Source: Eggerthia catenaformis OT 569 = DSM 20559 | GTDB lineage: Bacteria > Bacillota_I > Bacilli_A > Erysipelotrichales > Coprobacillaceae | NCBI RefSeq assembly: GCF_000340375.1 | Contig: NZ_KB446648.1 | Coordinates: 381,263 to 445,262 of the forward strand | Length of the DNA: 64,000 bases | Direction: 5' to 3' | Shown: one piece after another, positions 8,521-17,759 of the stretch | Layout of the letters: each line of letters opens with the position of its first letter | Position numbering within the stretch: position 1 is the first letter of the stretch | Notes under the pieces: model-generated | Told to the model about the DNA's origin: nothing | The model's database searches: none | The model's input: the letters and a program-made list of their open reading frames with translations, nothing else | Translations under genes and position numbers: made by a program

Positions 8521-9110
8521 TGATGAGAAAGGCACAGATAAAAAGAAAAACAAAAGAAACGGATGTTTTTGTAAGTATAGATTTAGATGGAAAGGGTATC
8601 AGTGATATTAATACCGGGGTAGGATTTTTAGATCATATGCTTGAATTGTTTGCATTTCACGGTCAATTTGATTTATCAGTTACTTGTCATGGGGATTTGC
8701 AGGTTGATTCTCATCATACTATAGAGGATATTGGAATTGCTTTAGGAAAGTCTATTAAAGAAGCTTTAGGTGATAAAAAAGGAATTCATCGTTATGGTTC
8801 TTTCACTATTCCAATGGATGAAACATTGCTTAGTGTTTGCTTAGATATGAGTAATCGTCCTTATTTAGTTTTTAATGTTTGTTTAGATAATGTTTTGTTA
8901 GGTAATTACCAGACGGAAATGACTGAAGAATTTTTTAGAGCAACTGCTTTTAATGCAGGTATGACTTTACATATTAATGAACACTACGGAAAGAATATGC
9001 ATCATATTATTGAAGCCTGCTTTAAAGCATTTGCAAGAGCATTAAAAGAAGCTGTTTCGATAGATCGGCAAAGAAAAGATGAAATAATTTCATCAAAAGG
9101 TGTCTTATGA
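8520..9110 (+). CDS. hisB: Imidazoleglycerol-phosphate dehydratase HisB
   Basis: Mn-dependent dehydration of IGP to imidazole-acetol phosphate. The monofunctional form has 196 residues without the N-terminal phosphatase of enteric HisB, consistent with the separate PHP phosphatase at 13787. Metal motifs are FLDHML (about residue 36) and HHTIED (about 63), with a second-repeat His-rich segment HINEHYGKNMHHI (about 151-163). GGAGG (8511-8515) serves ATG 8520 or the adjacent ATG 8523. The stop TGA overlaps the hisH start as ATGA. Confidence 0.96.
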   Translation: MMRKAQIKRKTKETDVFVSIDLDGKGISDINTGVGFLDHMLELFAFHGQFDLSVTCHGDLQVDSHHTIEDIGIALGKSIKEALGDKKGIHRYGSFTIPMDETLLSVCLDMSNRPYLVFNVCLDNVLLGNYQTEMTEEFFRATAFNAGMTLHINEHYGKNMHHIIEACFKAFARALKEAVSIDRQRKDEIISSKGVL

Positions 9111-9715
9111 TTTGCGTGATTGATTATAATCTGGGGAACCTTAGTTCCGTTACGAATGCTTTAAAGAGATTAGGAATGGCAGTAACAATTACCAGAGATC
9201 CGGCTATTATCAGACGGGCAAAAGGGATTATTCTTCCGGGAGTAGGAACTTTTCCGGTAGCAATGAAGCATTTAAGGAATTATGGACTTGTTGAGATATT
9301 AAATGAAATGAAAGATAAGCATATTCCAATTTTAGGAATATGCTTAGGCATGCAGGTTCTATTTGAAAAAGGATTAGAAGTGACTGAAACAGAAGGTTTA
9401 GGCTTTTTAAAAGGAACTGTAGAATATATGGATATTAAAGAGAAGATTCCGCATATGGGATGGAATCAGTTGGAGATTAGACAGAAGCATCCTATCCTAA
9501 AGTATATTAAAGAGAATGATTATGTTTATTTTGTTCATTCTTTTATGGCACATCCTTTACCTGAGCAGCTGATTTCTGTCTGTTATTATGGAAATACAGT
9601 TATTCCGGCAGTTGTAGCTAATGATTGTGTTATAGGATGTCAGTTTCATCCGGAAAAAAGTGGTCAGATTGGTGAAAAGATATTATTAGGATTTAAGGAG
9701 ATGACAGAATGTTAG
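9107..9715 (+). CDS. hisH: Imidazole glycerol phosphate synthase glutaminase subunit HisH
   Basis: Class I glutamine amidotransferase that passes ammonia to HisF; together they make IGP and release AICAR. It has 202 residues. The nucleophile lies in GICLGMQVLFE (Cys about residue 79), and the His/Glu pair in CQFHPEKSG near the C-terminus. The N-terminal IDYNLGNL is typical. It overlaps hisB by 4 bases and hisA by 7. The AICAR by-product links this step to the transformylase gene at 19706. Confidence 0.96.
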   Translation: MICVIDYNLGNLSSVTNALKRLGMAVTITRDPAIIRRAKGIILPGVGTFPVAMKHLRNYGLVEILNEMKDKHIPILGICLGMQVLFEKGLEVTETEGLGFLKGTVEYMDIKEKIPHMGWNQLEIRQKHPILKYIKENDYVYFVHSFMAHPLPEQLISVCYYGNTVIPAVVANDCVIGCQFHPEKSGQIGEKILLGFKEMTEC

Positions 9716-10449
9716 TGATACCGGCAATTGATTTGAAAAATGGCGAAGCTGTCAGGTTATATAAAGGAGATTATCAGAAGAAGACTGTTTATAGTACAGC
9801 TCCGGAACAACTGGCTAAACAGTTTGAAGAGATGGGAGTATCTTATTTACATCTGGTTGATTTAGATGGAGCCAAGGATGCTCAGGCGGTTAATAAAAAG
9901 ATTATTAAAAAGATAAGGGAGACTGTATCCATGTCTATTGAATTAGGTGGAGGAATTCGTAATATGGAAACTGTTTCTTATTATTTAGATACAATAGGTA
10001 TTGATAGAGTTATTTTAGGGACAGCAGCATTAGATCATCCTGATTTTCTAAAGGAGGCATTATTTCGTTATGGAGCAGATAAAATTATTGTAGGAGTAGA
10101 TATCAAGAATGGTTTTGTTTCTACTTCAGGCTGGCTTAAGACAAGTGCTATGTCTTATTTGACATTTATTGATCAGCTTGCTGAAATCGGCATAAAAACA
10201 ATTATCTGTACTGATATTTCAAAAGATGGCACTTTACAGGGACCGAACTTTGAACTTTATAAAACGATTGCTTCTCATAGTTCTCTTTCATTAGTTGTTA
10301 GTGGTGGAATAAAAGATGATAAAGATATTTATCAGGTAGCTAAGCAAGGATATTATGGGTGCATTGTAGGAAAAGCATATTATGAAGGACATATTGATTT
10401 AAGAGAGGTTATTAGGAATGTTAGCCAAGAGAATAATACCCTGTCTTGA
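9709..10449 (+). CDS. hisA: ProFAR isomerase HisA
   Basis: TIM-barrel isomerase converting ProFAR to PRFAR. It has 246 residues and the half-barrel repeat typical of HisA and HisF. The catalytic Asp is in [11 protein letters not shown] (Asp8). ELGGGIR (about residue 78) and VVSGGIKD (about 199) form the two phosphate sites, and [10 protein letters not shown] (about 164-173) carries the second catalytic Asp. The stop TGA lies 32 bases inside hisF, an unusually long overlap for this operon. Confidence 0.96.
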   Translation: MLVIPAIDLKNGEAVRLYKGDYQKKTVYSTAPEQLAKQFEEMGVSYLHLVDLDGAKDAQAVNKKIIKKIRETVSMSIELGGGIRNMETVSYYLDTIGIDRVILGTAALDHPDFLKEALFRYGADKIIVGVDIKNGFVSTSGWLKTSAMSYLTFIDQLAEIGIKTIICTDISKDGTLQGPNFELYKTIASHSSLSLVVSGGIKDDKDIYQVAKQGYYGCIVGKAYYEGHIDLREVIRNVSQENNTLS

Positions 10450-11176
10450 TATTAAACAGGGAAAGGTTGTGAAAGGGATTAATTTTGAAGGATTAAAAGA
10501 TGTTGGAGATCCTGTGGAACTTGCTAAAGAATATGATAAGCAGTGTGCTGATGAAATAGTTTTTTTAGATATTACAGCAAGTTATGAGGAACGTGGCATT
10601 ATGTATGAAATTATTCAAAGAGCCGCAAATGAACTCTCTATACCTTTATGTGTAGGAGGAGGGATTCGCAGTATAGAAGATTTCCGTATGATTCTTTCTA
10701 AAGGGGCAGATAAAGTCTCCGTTAATTCAGCAGCTATCAGAAATCCTAAGCTTATCAGAGAAGCTTCTTTAGAGTTTGGTGTACAGTGTGTTGTAGTTGC
10801 TGTTGATGCTAAAAGAAAAGAGAATAGCTGGGATGTTTATATTTCCGGAGGACGTATCAATACTCATAAAGATCTTATTGAATGGGTTAAAGAATGTGAA
10901 ACATTGGGTGCCGGAGAAATTCTTTTAACCAGTATGGATGCTGATGGGACAAGAAATGGCTATGATATTGATATGTTAAATGCTGTATGTCAGGCTGTTT
11001 CTATTCCGGTTATTGCTTCAGGGGGATGCGGAGACAAGGAAGATATTGTTGAAGTTTTTAGGAAAACAAATGTTGACGGAGCATTAGCTGCTTCATTATT
11101 TCATTATAAAGAAGCTACTATTCAGGATGTTAAAGAGGAATGTGAAAAAGCCCATATTCCAGTGAGGAGAGTATAA
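10418..11176 (+). CDS. hisF: Imidazole glycerol phosphate synthase cyclase subunit HisF
   Basis: TIM-barrel cyclase using PRFAR and ammonia from HisH to form IGP and AICAR. It has 252 residues. The catalytic Asp is in [15 protein letters not shown] (Asp11). VGGGIRS (about residue 80) and IASGGCGD (about 199) bind phosphate, and SMDADGT (about 168) holds the second catalytic Asp. It starts inside hisA (ATG 10418). Confidence 0.96.
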   Translation: MLAKRIIPCLDIKQGKVVKGINFEGLKDVGDPVELAKEYDKQCADEIVFLDITASYEERGIMYEIIQRAANELSIPLCVGGGIRSIEDFRMILSKGADKVSVNSAAIRNPKLIREASLEFGVQCVVVAVDAKRKENSWDVYISGGRINTHKDLIEWVKECETLGAGEILLTSMDADGTRNGYDIDMLNAVCQAVSIPVIASGGCGDKEDIVEVFRKTNVDGALAASLFHYKEATIQDVKEECEKAHIPVRRV

Positions 11177-11177
11177 A

Positions 11178-11819
11178 ATGGAACCGGATTTTAAGAAAAT
11201 GAATGGACTTGTCCCTGCTATTGTCCAGGATATTGAGACTAAACAAGTTTTAATGTTAGCTTATGTTAATGAAGAAGCTTATAAGAAAATGATGGAAACA
11301 AAGCAGACATATTTTTATTCAAGAAGTCGTCAGTCATTATGGCATAAGGGAGAAACTTCCGGTCATTATCAGGATATTGTAGGAATGAGCCTTGATTGTG
11401 ATTTGGACACATTACTAATAGATGTAAGACAGACAGGTGTTGCTTGTCATACAGGCAGCTATTCTTGCTTTTTTAATGATATTATTCCTTATGATATGAG
11501 TGATTTAGCTGATGGTGTCTATAAGACAATCATTGATAGACAAAAACATCCGGTGGATAATTCTTATACTAATTATTTATTGGATCAGGGAATTGATAAG
11601 ATTTGTAAAAAAGTAGGTGAAGAAGCTACTGAAACAGTCATTGCTGCTAAAAATGAGAATAAGGAAGATTTGATAGGTGAAATTGGAGATCTTTATTATC
11701 ATGTATTGGTACTTATGGCTAAGAAAGGAATTACTCCTAAGGATATTGAAAAATTATTAAAGAAAAGACATCAGATATCAGGAAACAAGAAAGCTTTTCA
11801 TACTAAAGGAGATTATTAG
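11178..11819 (+). CDS. hisI: Bifunctional phosphoribosyl-AMP cyclohydrolase / phosphoribosyl-ATP pyrophosphatase HisIE
   Basis: Carries out steps two and three of the pathway. The N-terminal HisI domain (about residues 10-110) shows WHKGETSGH, the Mg/Zn-binding CDLDTLL and TGSYSCF. The C-terminal HisE domain (about 120-210) has the all-alpha MazG-like fold with [15 protein letters not shown]. It has 213 residues, the normal length for the fusion. It is the last gene of the attenuated operon and starts 2 bases after hisF. A strong terminator follows. Confidence 0.96.
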   Translation: MEPDFKKMNGLVPAIVQDIETKQVLMLAYVNEEAYKKMMETKQTYFYSRSRQSLWHKGETSGHYQDIVGMSLDCDLDTLLIDVRQTGVACHTGSYSCFFNDIIPYDMSDLADGVYKTIIDRQKHPVDNSYTNYLLDQGIDKICKKVGEEATETVIAAKNENKEDLIGEIGDLYYHVLVLMAKKGITPKDIEKLLKKRHQISGNKKAFHTKGDY

Positions 11820-11849
11820 ACTGTACTTAATAATAAAGTACAGTTTTTT
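11820..11849 (+). terminator. Terminator of the his operon
   Basis: Stem ACTGTACTT (11820-11828) with AAGTACAGT (11836-11844), then T's to 11849. Confidence 0.9.
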
Positions 11850-11876
11850 GTTTTAAATTGAAGAATCTGATATAAT
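11848..11876 (+). promoter_or_regulatory. Promoter of ndk
   Basis: TTGTTT (11848-11853), a 17-base spacer and a perfect TATAAT (11871-11876). The -35 box overlaps the end of the upstream terminator. Confidence 0.65.
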
Positions 11877-11898
11877 ACATAAAAAGGAGAAGGATATT

Positions 11899-12303
11899 AT
11901 GGCAATTGAAAGAACTTATATTATGTTAAAACCGGACTGTCTGCAAAGAGGACTTATAGGAGAAGTGATATCAAGGATAGAAAGAAGAGGCTATCAGATT
12001 ATTGAAGCTAAGACAATGATGTTGGATGAGCCTATATTAAGAGAACATTATGCTCATATTACAGATAAGCCTTTTTTCCCTGAAACAGTTCGATATATGA
12101 CATCAGGTCCGGTACTGGCAATGATTGTTGAAGGAGAAAGTGCAGTAGAAGGAATGCGTTTATTGATGGGACCAACAAAGTTTGGTGATGCCAAGCCGGG
12201 GACTATTAGAGGAGATTATGCTTTTGATACTACTCACAATATTATTCACGGCAGTGATTCTTTAGAGAATGCGGAAATAGAAATAAAAAGATTTTTTAAG
12301 TAA
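11899..12303 (+). CDS. ndk: Nucleoside diphosphate kinase
   Basis: Transfers the gamma phosphate between nucleoside triphosphates and diphosphates through a phospho-histidine. It has 134 residues, the usual length. The N-terminal ERTYIMLKPD is typical, and the catalytic His lies in NIIHGSDS near residue 115. AAAGGAGAAGG precedes ATG 11899. It has its own promoter and is followed after 18 bases by murE, so the two may be co-transcribed. Confidence 0.97.
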   Translation: MAIERTYIMLKPDCLQRGLIGEVISRIERRGYQIIEAKTMMLDEPILREHYAHITDKPFFPETVRYMTSGPVLAMIVEGESAVEGMRLLMGPTKFGDAKPGTIRGDYAFDTTHNIIHGSDSLENAEIEIKRFFK

Positions 12304-12321
12304 GATATTTAGGTGATAAAA

Positions 12322-13794
12322 ATGAGATTAACGGAAATACTGAAGAATATAGATTATCAATTGCTGCAAGGAAATTTGGATCATAAGATAGAAGCTTTGA
12401 TCTATGATTCTAGAAAAGCTGTTAAGAATACTGTTTTTATAGCTATGGATGGTGTTTATGCTGATGGTCATCAGTTTATTAATGATGCTGTTGAACAAGG
12501 TTGTCAGGTCATTGTTTTAGAAAAAGATATTTGTATGCAAAAAGGTATTACTTATATTAAAGTAAGTGATACAAGATCAGCTCTTGCTCATATGAGCTGT
12601 TCCTTTTTTTCTCATCCGAGTCATGAATTAACAGTTATCGGTGTAACCGGAACTGTGGGGAAGACAACTTCTGCTTTAATGATTTATTCTATTTTAAAAG
12701 AGGCTGGAAAGAAAGTAGGAGTGATTGGAACGAATGGTGTTTATATTAATGACTTTTATGAAGAAACTCATAATACTACACCCGAATCATATGAACTTAA
12801 TAGAATTATGAGACTGATGCGTTTTCATAACTGTGATTATTGTGTAATGGAAGTTTCTTCACAGGCCTTTAAAATGCATAGAGTAGATGGTATTGATTTT
12901 GATTATGGAATATTTACTAACTTATCTCCTGATCATATTGGACCTAATGAACATGCCAGCTTTGAAGAATATAGAGACTGTAAGAAACAGCTGTTTCAGT
13001 TATGTAAGATAGGATTATTTAATCTTGATGATAGTCATGCATCAGAAATGATGAATCAGGCAGCTTGTCAAATATATACATACAGTACTTTAAAAGAAGC
13101 AGATTTATATGCTCAGCATATAAATCTTTATCAGGAACCCGGACATATGGGTATTCGTTTTGAAACAGGAGGATTATTAAAAGACTTTTATACTTTAGAC
13201 ATGCCGGGACGTTTTAATGTATATAATGCTTTAGTATCTTTATTTATCTGTAGTCAGATAGGAATTGATCATGCAGATATTAAAAGAGCTTTAGCTCATG
13301 TTCATATTGCCGGCAGAGGAGAAGTTATTCATGTAAGTGATGATTATACTGTCATCATTGATTATGCTCATAACGGAGCAGCTTTTGAATCTATTTTAAA
13401 TACTGTTGAAGAATATAAGCCGAATCGGGTGATTTGTGTTTATGGAATGCCCGGTAAACGCTCTAAGGTCAGACGGATAGAAAGTGGAGAAGCGATTGCC
13501 AGACATCATGCATATGCGGTATTAACGGCTGATGATCCGCGAGATGAAAAAGTGAGTGATATTGCTTTAGAAATAATTCATGCAATGGGTCATTTAAGCA
13601 ATGATCATTATACGGTTGTAGAAAATCGTAAGGAAGCTATTTACTATGCGTTAGATCATGCGTTAAAGAATGATGTGATATTAATTCTTGGAAAAGGTCA
13701 TGAAACACATATGGTTTTAGAAAATGAAGTAAAAGTTCATTATAGTGATAAAGAATCTGTAGAAAGCTATAGAAAGGATCATAAGAATGCGTAA
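12322..13794 (+). CDS. murE: UDP-N-acetylmuramyl-tripeptide synthetase MurE
   Basis: Cytosolic Mur ligase adding the third amino acid to UDP-MurNAc-L-Ala-D-Glu. It has about 490 residues with an N-terminal UDP-binding domain, a central ATPase with VTGTVGKTTSA (P-loop, about residue 109) and MEVSSQAF, and a C-terminal domain. The amino-acid-specificity motif reads DDPR, between the DNPR of diaminopimelate enzymes and the DDPAN of lysine enzymes, so the third residue is uncertain. ATG 12322 is preferred over GTG 12313 because AGGTG lies at the right distance. It overlaps the next gene by 8 bases. Confidence 0.93.
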   Translation: MRLTEILKNIDYQLLQGNLDHKIEALIYDSRKAVKNTVFIAMDGVYADGHQFINDAVEQGCQVIVLEKDICMQKGITYIKVSDTRSALAHMSCSFFSHPSHELTVIGVTGTVGKTTSALMIYSILKEAGKKVGVIGTNGVYINDFYEETHNTTPESYELNRIMRLMRFHNCDYCVMEVSSQAFKMHRVDGIDFDYGIFTNLSPDHIGPNEHASFEEYRDCKKQLFQLCKIGLFNLDDSHASEMMNQAACQIYTYSTLKEADLYAQHINLYQEPGHMGIRFETGGLLKDFYTLDMPGRFNVYNALVSLFICSQIGIDHADIKRALAHVHIAGRGEVIHVSDDYTVIIDYAHNGAAFESILNTVEEYKPNRVICVYGMPGKRSKVRRIESGEAIARHHAYAVLTADDPRDEKVSDIALEIIHAMGHLSNDHYTVVENRKEAIYYALDHALKNDVILILGKGHETHMVLENEVKVHYSDKESVESYRKDHKNA

Positions 13795-14572
13795 AATAGA
13801 TTATCATCTGCATACTCATTTCTCTTTTGATAGTAATGCTGATCCAAGAGAACATATTAAAGAGGCTCTTAATAAAAATTTAGATGAAATATGTTTTACT
13901 GATCATCGTGATTTCAATTATCCAATAGATCCTTTTGAATTGGATACAGTTTCTTATTTTAAAGAATTAAAAGATCTGCAAAAAGAATATCAGGATAAGA
14001 TAAGTATTAAGATAGGTCTTGAAATAGGACTGGATATGAATCATTTTAAAGAGATTAATGATTTTGTGAATGCTGATGATTATGATTTTGTGATAGGGAG
14101 CATTCATGTTATTAGGAATACGGACTTTTATTATGGAGAATACTTTAATAATAAAACAAAAGATCAGGCTCATAGAGAATTTTTTATAGAAACATTAAGA
14201 TGTGTTAAGAGTTTTGATTGTTTCAATGTATTGGGACATATGGATTATATTAGCCGTTATGGACCATATGAAGATAAAAGTATTGATTATTCAAGATATA
14301 AAGATTTAATTGATCAGATATTAAAAACGTTGATTCAGAAAAATAAAGGTATTGAAGTGAATACCAGCGGCTATAAAGTAAATGGAAGTTGTGGATTTCC
14401 GTCTTTTGATATCGTGAGAAGATATAAAGCATTAGGTGGTTCTATTATTACTGTAGGCAGTGATGCACATACCGGTGAAAGAGTAGGAGAACATGTTGAA
14501 GAGGTTATAAAAGAGTATCAGAAAATTGGTTTTGAAGATGTGACAACTTTTTCAAAAAGGATGCAAGATTGA
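13787..14572 (+). CDS. hisK: PHP-domain histidinol-phosphatase (HisK/HisJ family)
   Basis: Metal-dependent phosphatase of the PHP family, expected to convert histidinol phosphate to histidinol, the step between HisC and HisD. It has 261 residues. Metal ligands are visible in DYHLHTHFS (residues 4-12), FTDH (about 38), GSIHVI (about 104), LGHMDY (about 147) and GSDAHTGERVG (about 225-235). It overlaps murE by 8 bases and sits about 2 kb after hisIE, which together with the monofunctional HisB supports the assignment. Another PHP phosphoesterase function cannot be excluded. Confidence 0.8.
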   Translation: MRKIDYHLHTHFSFDSNADPREHIKEALNKNLDEICFTDHRDFNYPIDPFELDTVSYFKELKDLQKEYQDKISIKIGLEIGLDMNHFKEINDFVNADDYDFVIGSIHVIRNTDFYYGEYFNNKTKDQAHREFFIETLRCVKSFDCFNVLGHMDYISRYGPYEDKSIDYSRYKDLIDQILKTLIQKNKGIEVNTSGYKVNGSCGFPSFDIVRRYKALGGSIITVGSDAHTGERVGEHVEEVIKEYQKIGFEDVTTFSKRMQD

Positions 14573-14608
14573 AAGATAGATGATATAATGTGATTTGTGG
14601 AGGAACAT

Positions 14609-14962
14609 ATGGATTTATTTAATAAGGAAGATATCAATGAATTAAAAGATTCAAGCCATTCTGTATATTATGTACCGGCTGAATTATTTGATGGTATGCA
14701 ATATAAACTGGTAAGATTAGAAGTAAAATGGGCTTATGTTGCATGCTTAAATGTTATGCTGAATAAGCCTCATTATGATAAAGAGAATAATGCTTATATT
14801 AAGGACGATTCTCCTATGATTATTGAAACATTAAAGAAGATTGCGAATAAAGAAGTAGATAAAGATAAGATTAAGGGATATCTTAATGAATTAGAAGACG
14901 CTTCTTTGATTAAGAGAGATCAGAGAAATGTGTATTTAAAGAGAATAACGGATATTTTTTAA
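14609..14962 (+). CDS. Hypothetical protein with a winged-helix-like C-terminus
   Basis: A soluble protein of about 117 residues that I do not recognise. The N-terminal part is mixed. Residues about 70-115 (two amphipathic helices, then LIKRDQRNVYLKRI) look like a winged-helix recognition helix and wing. ATG 14609 is preferred because GGAGG (14599-14603) lies just before it; a GTG at 14597 precedes that site. It follows the PHP phosphatase by 36 bases and ends in a terminator, so it could be the last gene of the ndk-murE-hisK group. Confidence 0.6.
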   Translation: MDLFNKEDINELKDSSHSVYYVPAELFDGMQYKLVRLEVKWAYVACLNVMLNKPHYDKENNAYIKDDSPMIIETLKKIANKEVDKDKIKGYLNELEDASLIKRDQRNVYLKRITDIF

Positions 14963-14985
14963 GCAAGCGAAAAGCTTGCTTTTTT
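14961..14985 (+). terminator. Terminator after the 14609 gene
   Basis: Stem AAGCAAGC (14961-14968), a GAAAA loop, GCTTGCTT (14974-14981), then T's. Confidence 0.9.
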
Positions 14986-14995
14986 GAGAGGGATT

Positions 14996-16147
14996 ATGTT
15001 TAAGATACTATCAAAAATATTTATTAAAAGTGAAGATTATCATGACAGCAGAATTAGAACATCATATGGTATATTGTGCTCTATTCTTTCTATTCTATGT
15101 AATCTGATCTGTGTTATTTTTAAAATAATATTTGGTTATTTTATTCATTCTTATGCCATGATAGCTGATGGTCTTAATAATCTGTCTGATATAGGCAGCA
15201 ATGTTGCCAGCCTGATCGGCTTTAAGCTGTCATCCAAATATCCTGATACAAAGCATCCTTTCGGTCATGGACGCTATGAATATTTAGCAGGATTTATTAT
15301 TGGAATACTTATTACTCTGGCAGGTGCCGAAAGCCTTATTTCTTCAATAAAACAGATTATTCATCCTGCGGATATTATTTTCAGCATACCGGCTATATTG
15401 GTTATGGTTATTTCTGTTATGATTAAATTGTGGATGTATCGTTTTAATCATTATGCAGGAACTTTAATTGAATCACAAACGTTAATTGCGGTTGGTAAAG
15501 ACAGTCTTAATGATGTGATTACATCAGTTGCTTCATTAATAGTTATTCTATGCTCAAATTTTGTATCTTGGTCTCTTGATGGATTGGCTGGCGTTATTGT
15601 ATCAATTATTGTATTGAAGAATGGAATAGAAACAATTAAAGAAATGATAAATGCTCTTTTAGGGCAGCTCCCTGATCCGTCTCTTGTTTCTTCAATAGAA
15701 TCTATTATTGTAAGTCATCCGGAAGTATTGGGATATCATGATTTTATGCTTCATGATTATGGAGCCGGAGGAAGATTTCTTATTCTTCATGTAGAAGTTG
15801 ATCATAGAATGAGTCTTGATCATTCTCATGAAATTGCGAGCGAACTGGAAAATAAGATTGAAAAGAAATATTCTATTCTAACAACTATTCATATTGATCC
15901 GGTGGATCTGGAAGATAGTCAGGCTATTGATCTTTATCAGAAGATTTTAAAATCAGTAAAATCTTTAAATCAGGATTATACAATCCATGATTTTAGAGTT
16001 ATTAGAGGTAGAAAAATTAAGATTATTTTTGAAGTAGAGGTTAAAAATGATCATTTATCAACTGAATCTATTAAAAATCAAATATTAGATTTAATGGATA
16101 AAAACTATGAATATATGATCAGAGTAGAGCATAGTTTTAGCGGATAG
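14996..16147 (+). CDS. Cation diffusion facilitator metal transporter
   Basis: Membrane antiporter that exports divalent metals (Zn, Mn, Fe or Co) in exchange for protons. It has about 383 residues with six hydrophobic helices in the first 220. The signature ADGLNNLSDIGSN (about residue 54-66) holds the TM2 metal site, followed by HPFGHGRYEYL and, in TM5, GKDSLNDVITS. The C-terminal domain has the ferredoxin-like fold, here extended to about 170 residues, longer than in FieF. ATG 14996 follows GAGAGGG; the upstream TTG at 14984 lies in the terminator. Substrate not deducible. Confidence 0.9.
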   Translation: MFKILSKIFIKSEDYHDSRIRTSYGILCSILSILCNLICVIFKIIFGYFIHSYAMIADGLNNLSDIGSNVASLIGFKLSSKYPDTKHPFGHGRYEYLAGFIIGILITLAGAESLISSIKQIIHPADIIFSIPAILVMVISVMIKLWMYRFNHYAGTLIESQTLIAVGKDSLNDVITSVASLIVILCSNFVSWSLDGLAGVIVSIIVLKNGIETIKEMINALLGQLPDPSLVSSIESIIVSHPEVLGYHDFMLHDYGAGGRFLILHVEVDHRMSLDHSHEIASELENKIEKKYSILTTIHIDPVDLEDSQAIDLYQKILKSVKSLNQDYTIHDFRVIRGRKIKIIFEVEVKNDHLSTESIKNQILDLMDKNYEYMIRVEHSFSG

Positions 16148-16229
16148 AATATAAGGATTTTGCTTTTTCTTATTGTTTACATTGATGTCTTGTTGGTGGT
16201 AGAATAGTAAAGCAAGAGGAGGGTGTATT

Positions 16230-17567
16230 ATGAGTATGACAAATGAGCAGTTAAGACAATTATTGATTGAAGGCACTCCTGAGCAGATTCAGGATGCGAT
16301 TGATAATATACACCCGGCTGATATTTTAGATATTATTAATAATAGTGAAGAAGATCTAAATATTATTCTTCCTAAGCTTCCTAATGATGTTATTGCTTCT
16401 ATTATTGAAGAAGAGGAAGATGAGGATAAGTATAATTTATTAGAGCCATTTCTTAAGGAACGTCAAAAAGCGATTTTAGAAGAAATGAGTGATGACGAGA
16501 TAGCTGACCTAATTGGTGAATTGGAAGATGAGAAACAGATTAAGGAAGTTTTAGATAATCTGGATAGCGAGAATCAGGATAATGTTAAGCAGCTTTTATC
16601 TTACGAGCCTGATACAGCAGGAGGTCTGATGTCTACTGAGTTTATTTCTATTCATTCTAATAATACTGTTTTAGAAACATTATGGTATTTACAGAAATAT
16701 GCTGAGCAGGATGCTAAATATTATTTGTATGTTGTTGATAAGAGTAAAGTATTAAAAGGAGTTATTGCTTTAAGAGATATTGTAACTTCAAGCTTTGGTA
16801 CAAAGATTATCGATATTACAAATCCAAATGTAAAAACGCTTTTTTATAAAGATGATCAGGAAGAGGTTGCTAATAGATTTATTAAATATGGCTTTGTAAT
16901 GATGCCTGTTGTCGATGAAGAAAATCATCTTATAGGTGTTGTTGAAGTTGATGATGTTATGGATGTTATGGAAGATGAAACAACTGAAGATATTAACTTG
17001 CTTGCCGGTGTTAGCGGTGAAGAACGTGTAGATTCCACAGTCCTTGAATCCTTTAAATCACGTACACCATGGCTTATTGTCAATTTATTTACAGCAGTTA
17101 TGGCAGCTGCGGTTGTTAATCAGTTTAGTGCAACAATTGCTAAGGTTGTGTCTCTTTCTGCTATTATGAGTATTGTTACAGGAATGGGGGGGAATGCCGG
17201 TACACAGTCACTTACTATTCTGGTTAGAGGATTGTCATTGGGAGAAATTGATCATAGTAATGCCTTTAAAATCTTCTGTAAAGAAATTATGGTAGGAGTA
17301 CTGACAGGAGTGATCATCGGTGTTATTGTGGCAATCGGTTCCATGTTCTTTGCCGGAAATCCTTACTTTGGGCTTGTTGCCGGACTTGCGATGCTTTTAA
17401 ATATGGTGGCTGCTAATCTGGCAGGCTTTATTGTACCGGTTATTTTAAGAAAAATGAATATTGATCCTGCTCTTGCTTCGGGCGTTTTTGTTACTACAGT
17501 TACTGACTGTCTTGGTTTTTTCTTTTTCTTAGGACTGGCAACGCTTTTTTTGCCATTATTACGTTAA
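16230..17567 (+). CDS. mgtE: Magnesium transporter MgtE
   Basis: Mg2+ channel with an N-terminal helical domain (about residues 5-125), a tandem CBS pair (about 130-255) that senses cytosolic Mg2+, a plug helix and five C-terminal membrane helices (about 280-445). It has 445 residues, the usual length. The pore signature GMGGNAGTQSLTILVRG (about 315-331) is intact. TTTACA and TAGAAT spaced 18 bases form a possible promoter upstream. I saw no M-box riboswitch in the 82 bases before it. GGAGGG precedes ATG 16230. Confidence 0.95.
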   Translation: MSMTNEQLRQLLIEGTPEQIQDAIDNIHPADILDIINNSEEDLNIILPKLPNDVIASIIEEEEDEDKYNLLEPFLKERQKAILEEMSDDEIADLIGELEDEKQIKEVLDNLDSENQDNVKQLLSYEPDTAGGLMSTEFISIHSNNTVLETLWYLQKYAEQDAKYYLYVVDKSKVLKGVIALRDIVTSSFGTKIIDITNPNVKTLFYKDDQEEVANRFIKYGFVMMPVVDEENHLIGVVEVDDVMDVMEDETTEDINLLAGVSGEERVDSTVLESFKSRTPWLIVNLFTAVMAAAVVNQFSATIAKVVSLSAIMSIVTGMGGNAGTQSLTILVRGLSLGEIDHSNAFKIFCKEIMVGVLTGVIIGVIVAIGSMFFAGNPYFGLVAGLAMLLNMVAANLAGFIVPVILRKMNIDPALASGVFVTTVTDCLGFFFFLGLATLFLPLLR

Positions 17568-17588
17568 CATCACTCAAGTGATGTTTTT
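17566..17588 (+). terminator. Terminator after mgtE
   Basis: Stem AACATCAC (17566-17573) with GTGATGTT (17578-17585), then T's. Confidence 0.85.
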
Positions 17589-17647
17589 ATATAATCTACT
17601 GTGAAGCAAGAGAAGAAAAATGAGACTTTTCAATAATTTTCTAAATA

Positions 17648-17703
17648 ATATAGGAAATCAAAAAGCTCTACCGGTATCTAAAAGAAGTAGGCTTTTCCTA
17701 TAT
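17648..17703 (+). other. Inverted repeat forming a long hairpin upstream of the 17760 gene
   Basis: ATATAGGAAA (17648-17657) and TTTCCTATAT (17694-17703) are exact reverse complements. Inside, AAAAGC can pair with GCTTTT and CTAC with GTAG in an alternative, longer stem. No T run follows, so it is not a terminator. It lies inside a possible 33-codon frame (ATG 17620 to TGA 17721) that has only a weak ribosome site. Role unknown: operator or structured leader. Confidence 0.5.
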
Positions 17704-17759
17704 GGAAACCTTATTTCATGAAAGTAAGACTTGGATTATTATAAATAAGGAGGCTAGTT

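Noticed and set aside
16148-16229. Possible magnesium riboswitch before mgtE.
   Set aside because: The gap is 82 bases, too short for an M-box, and no conserved M-box element or terminator is visible.
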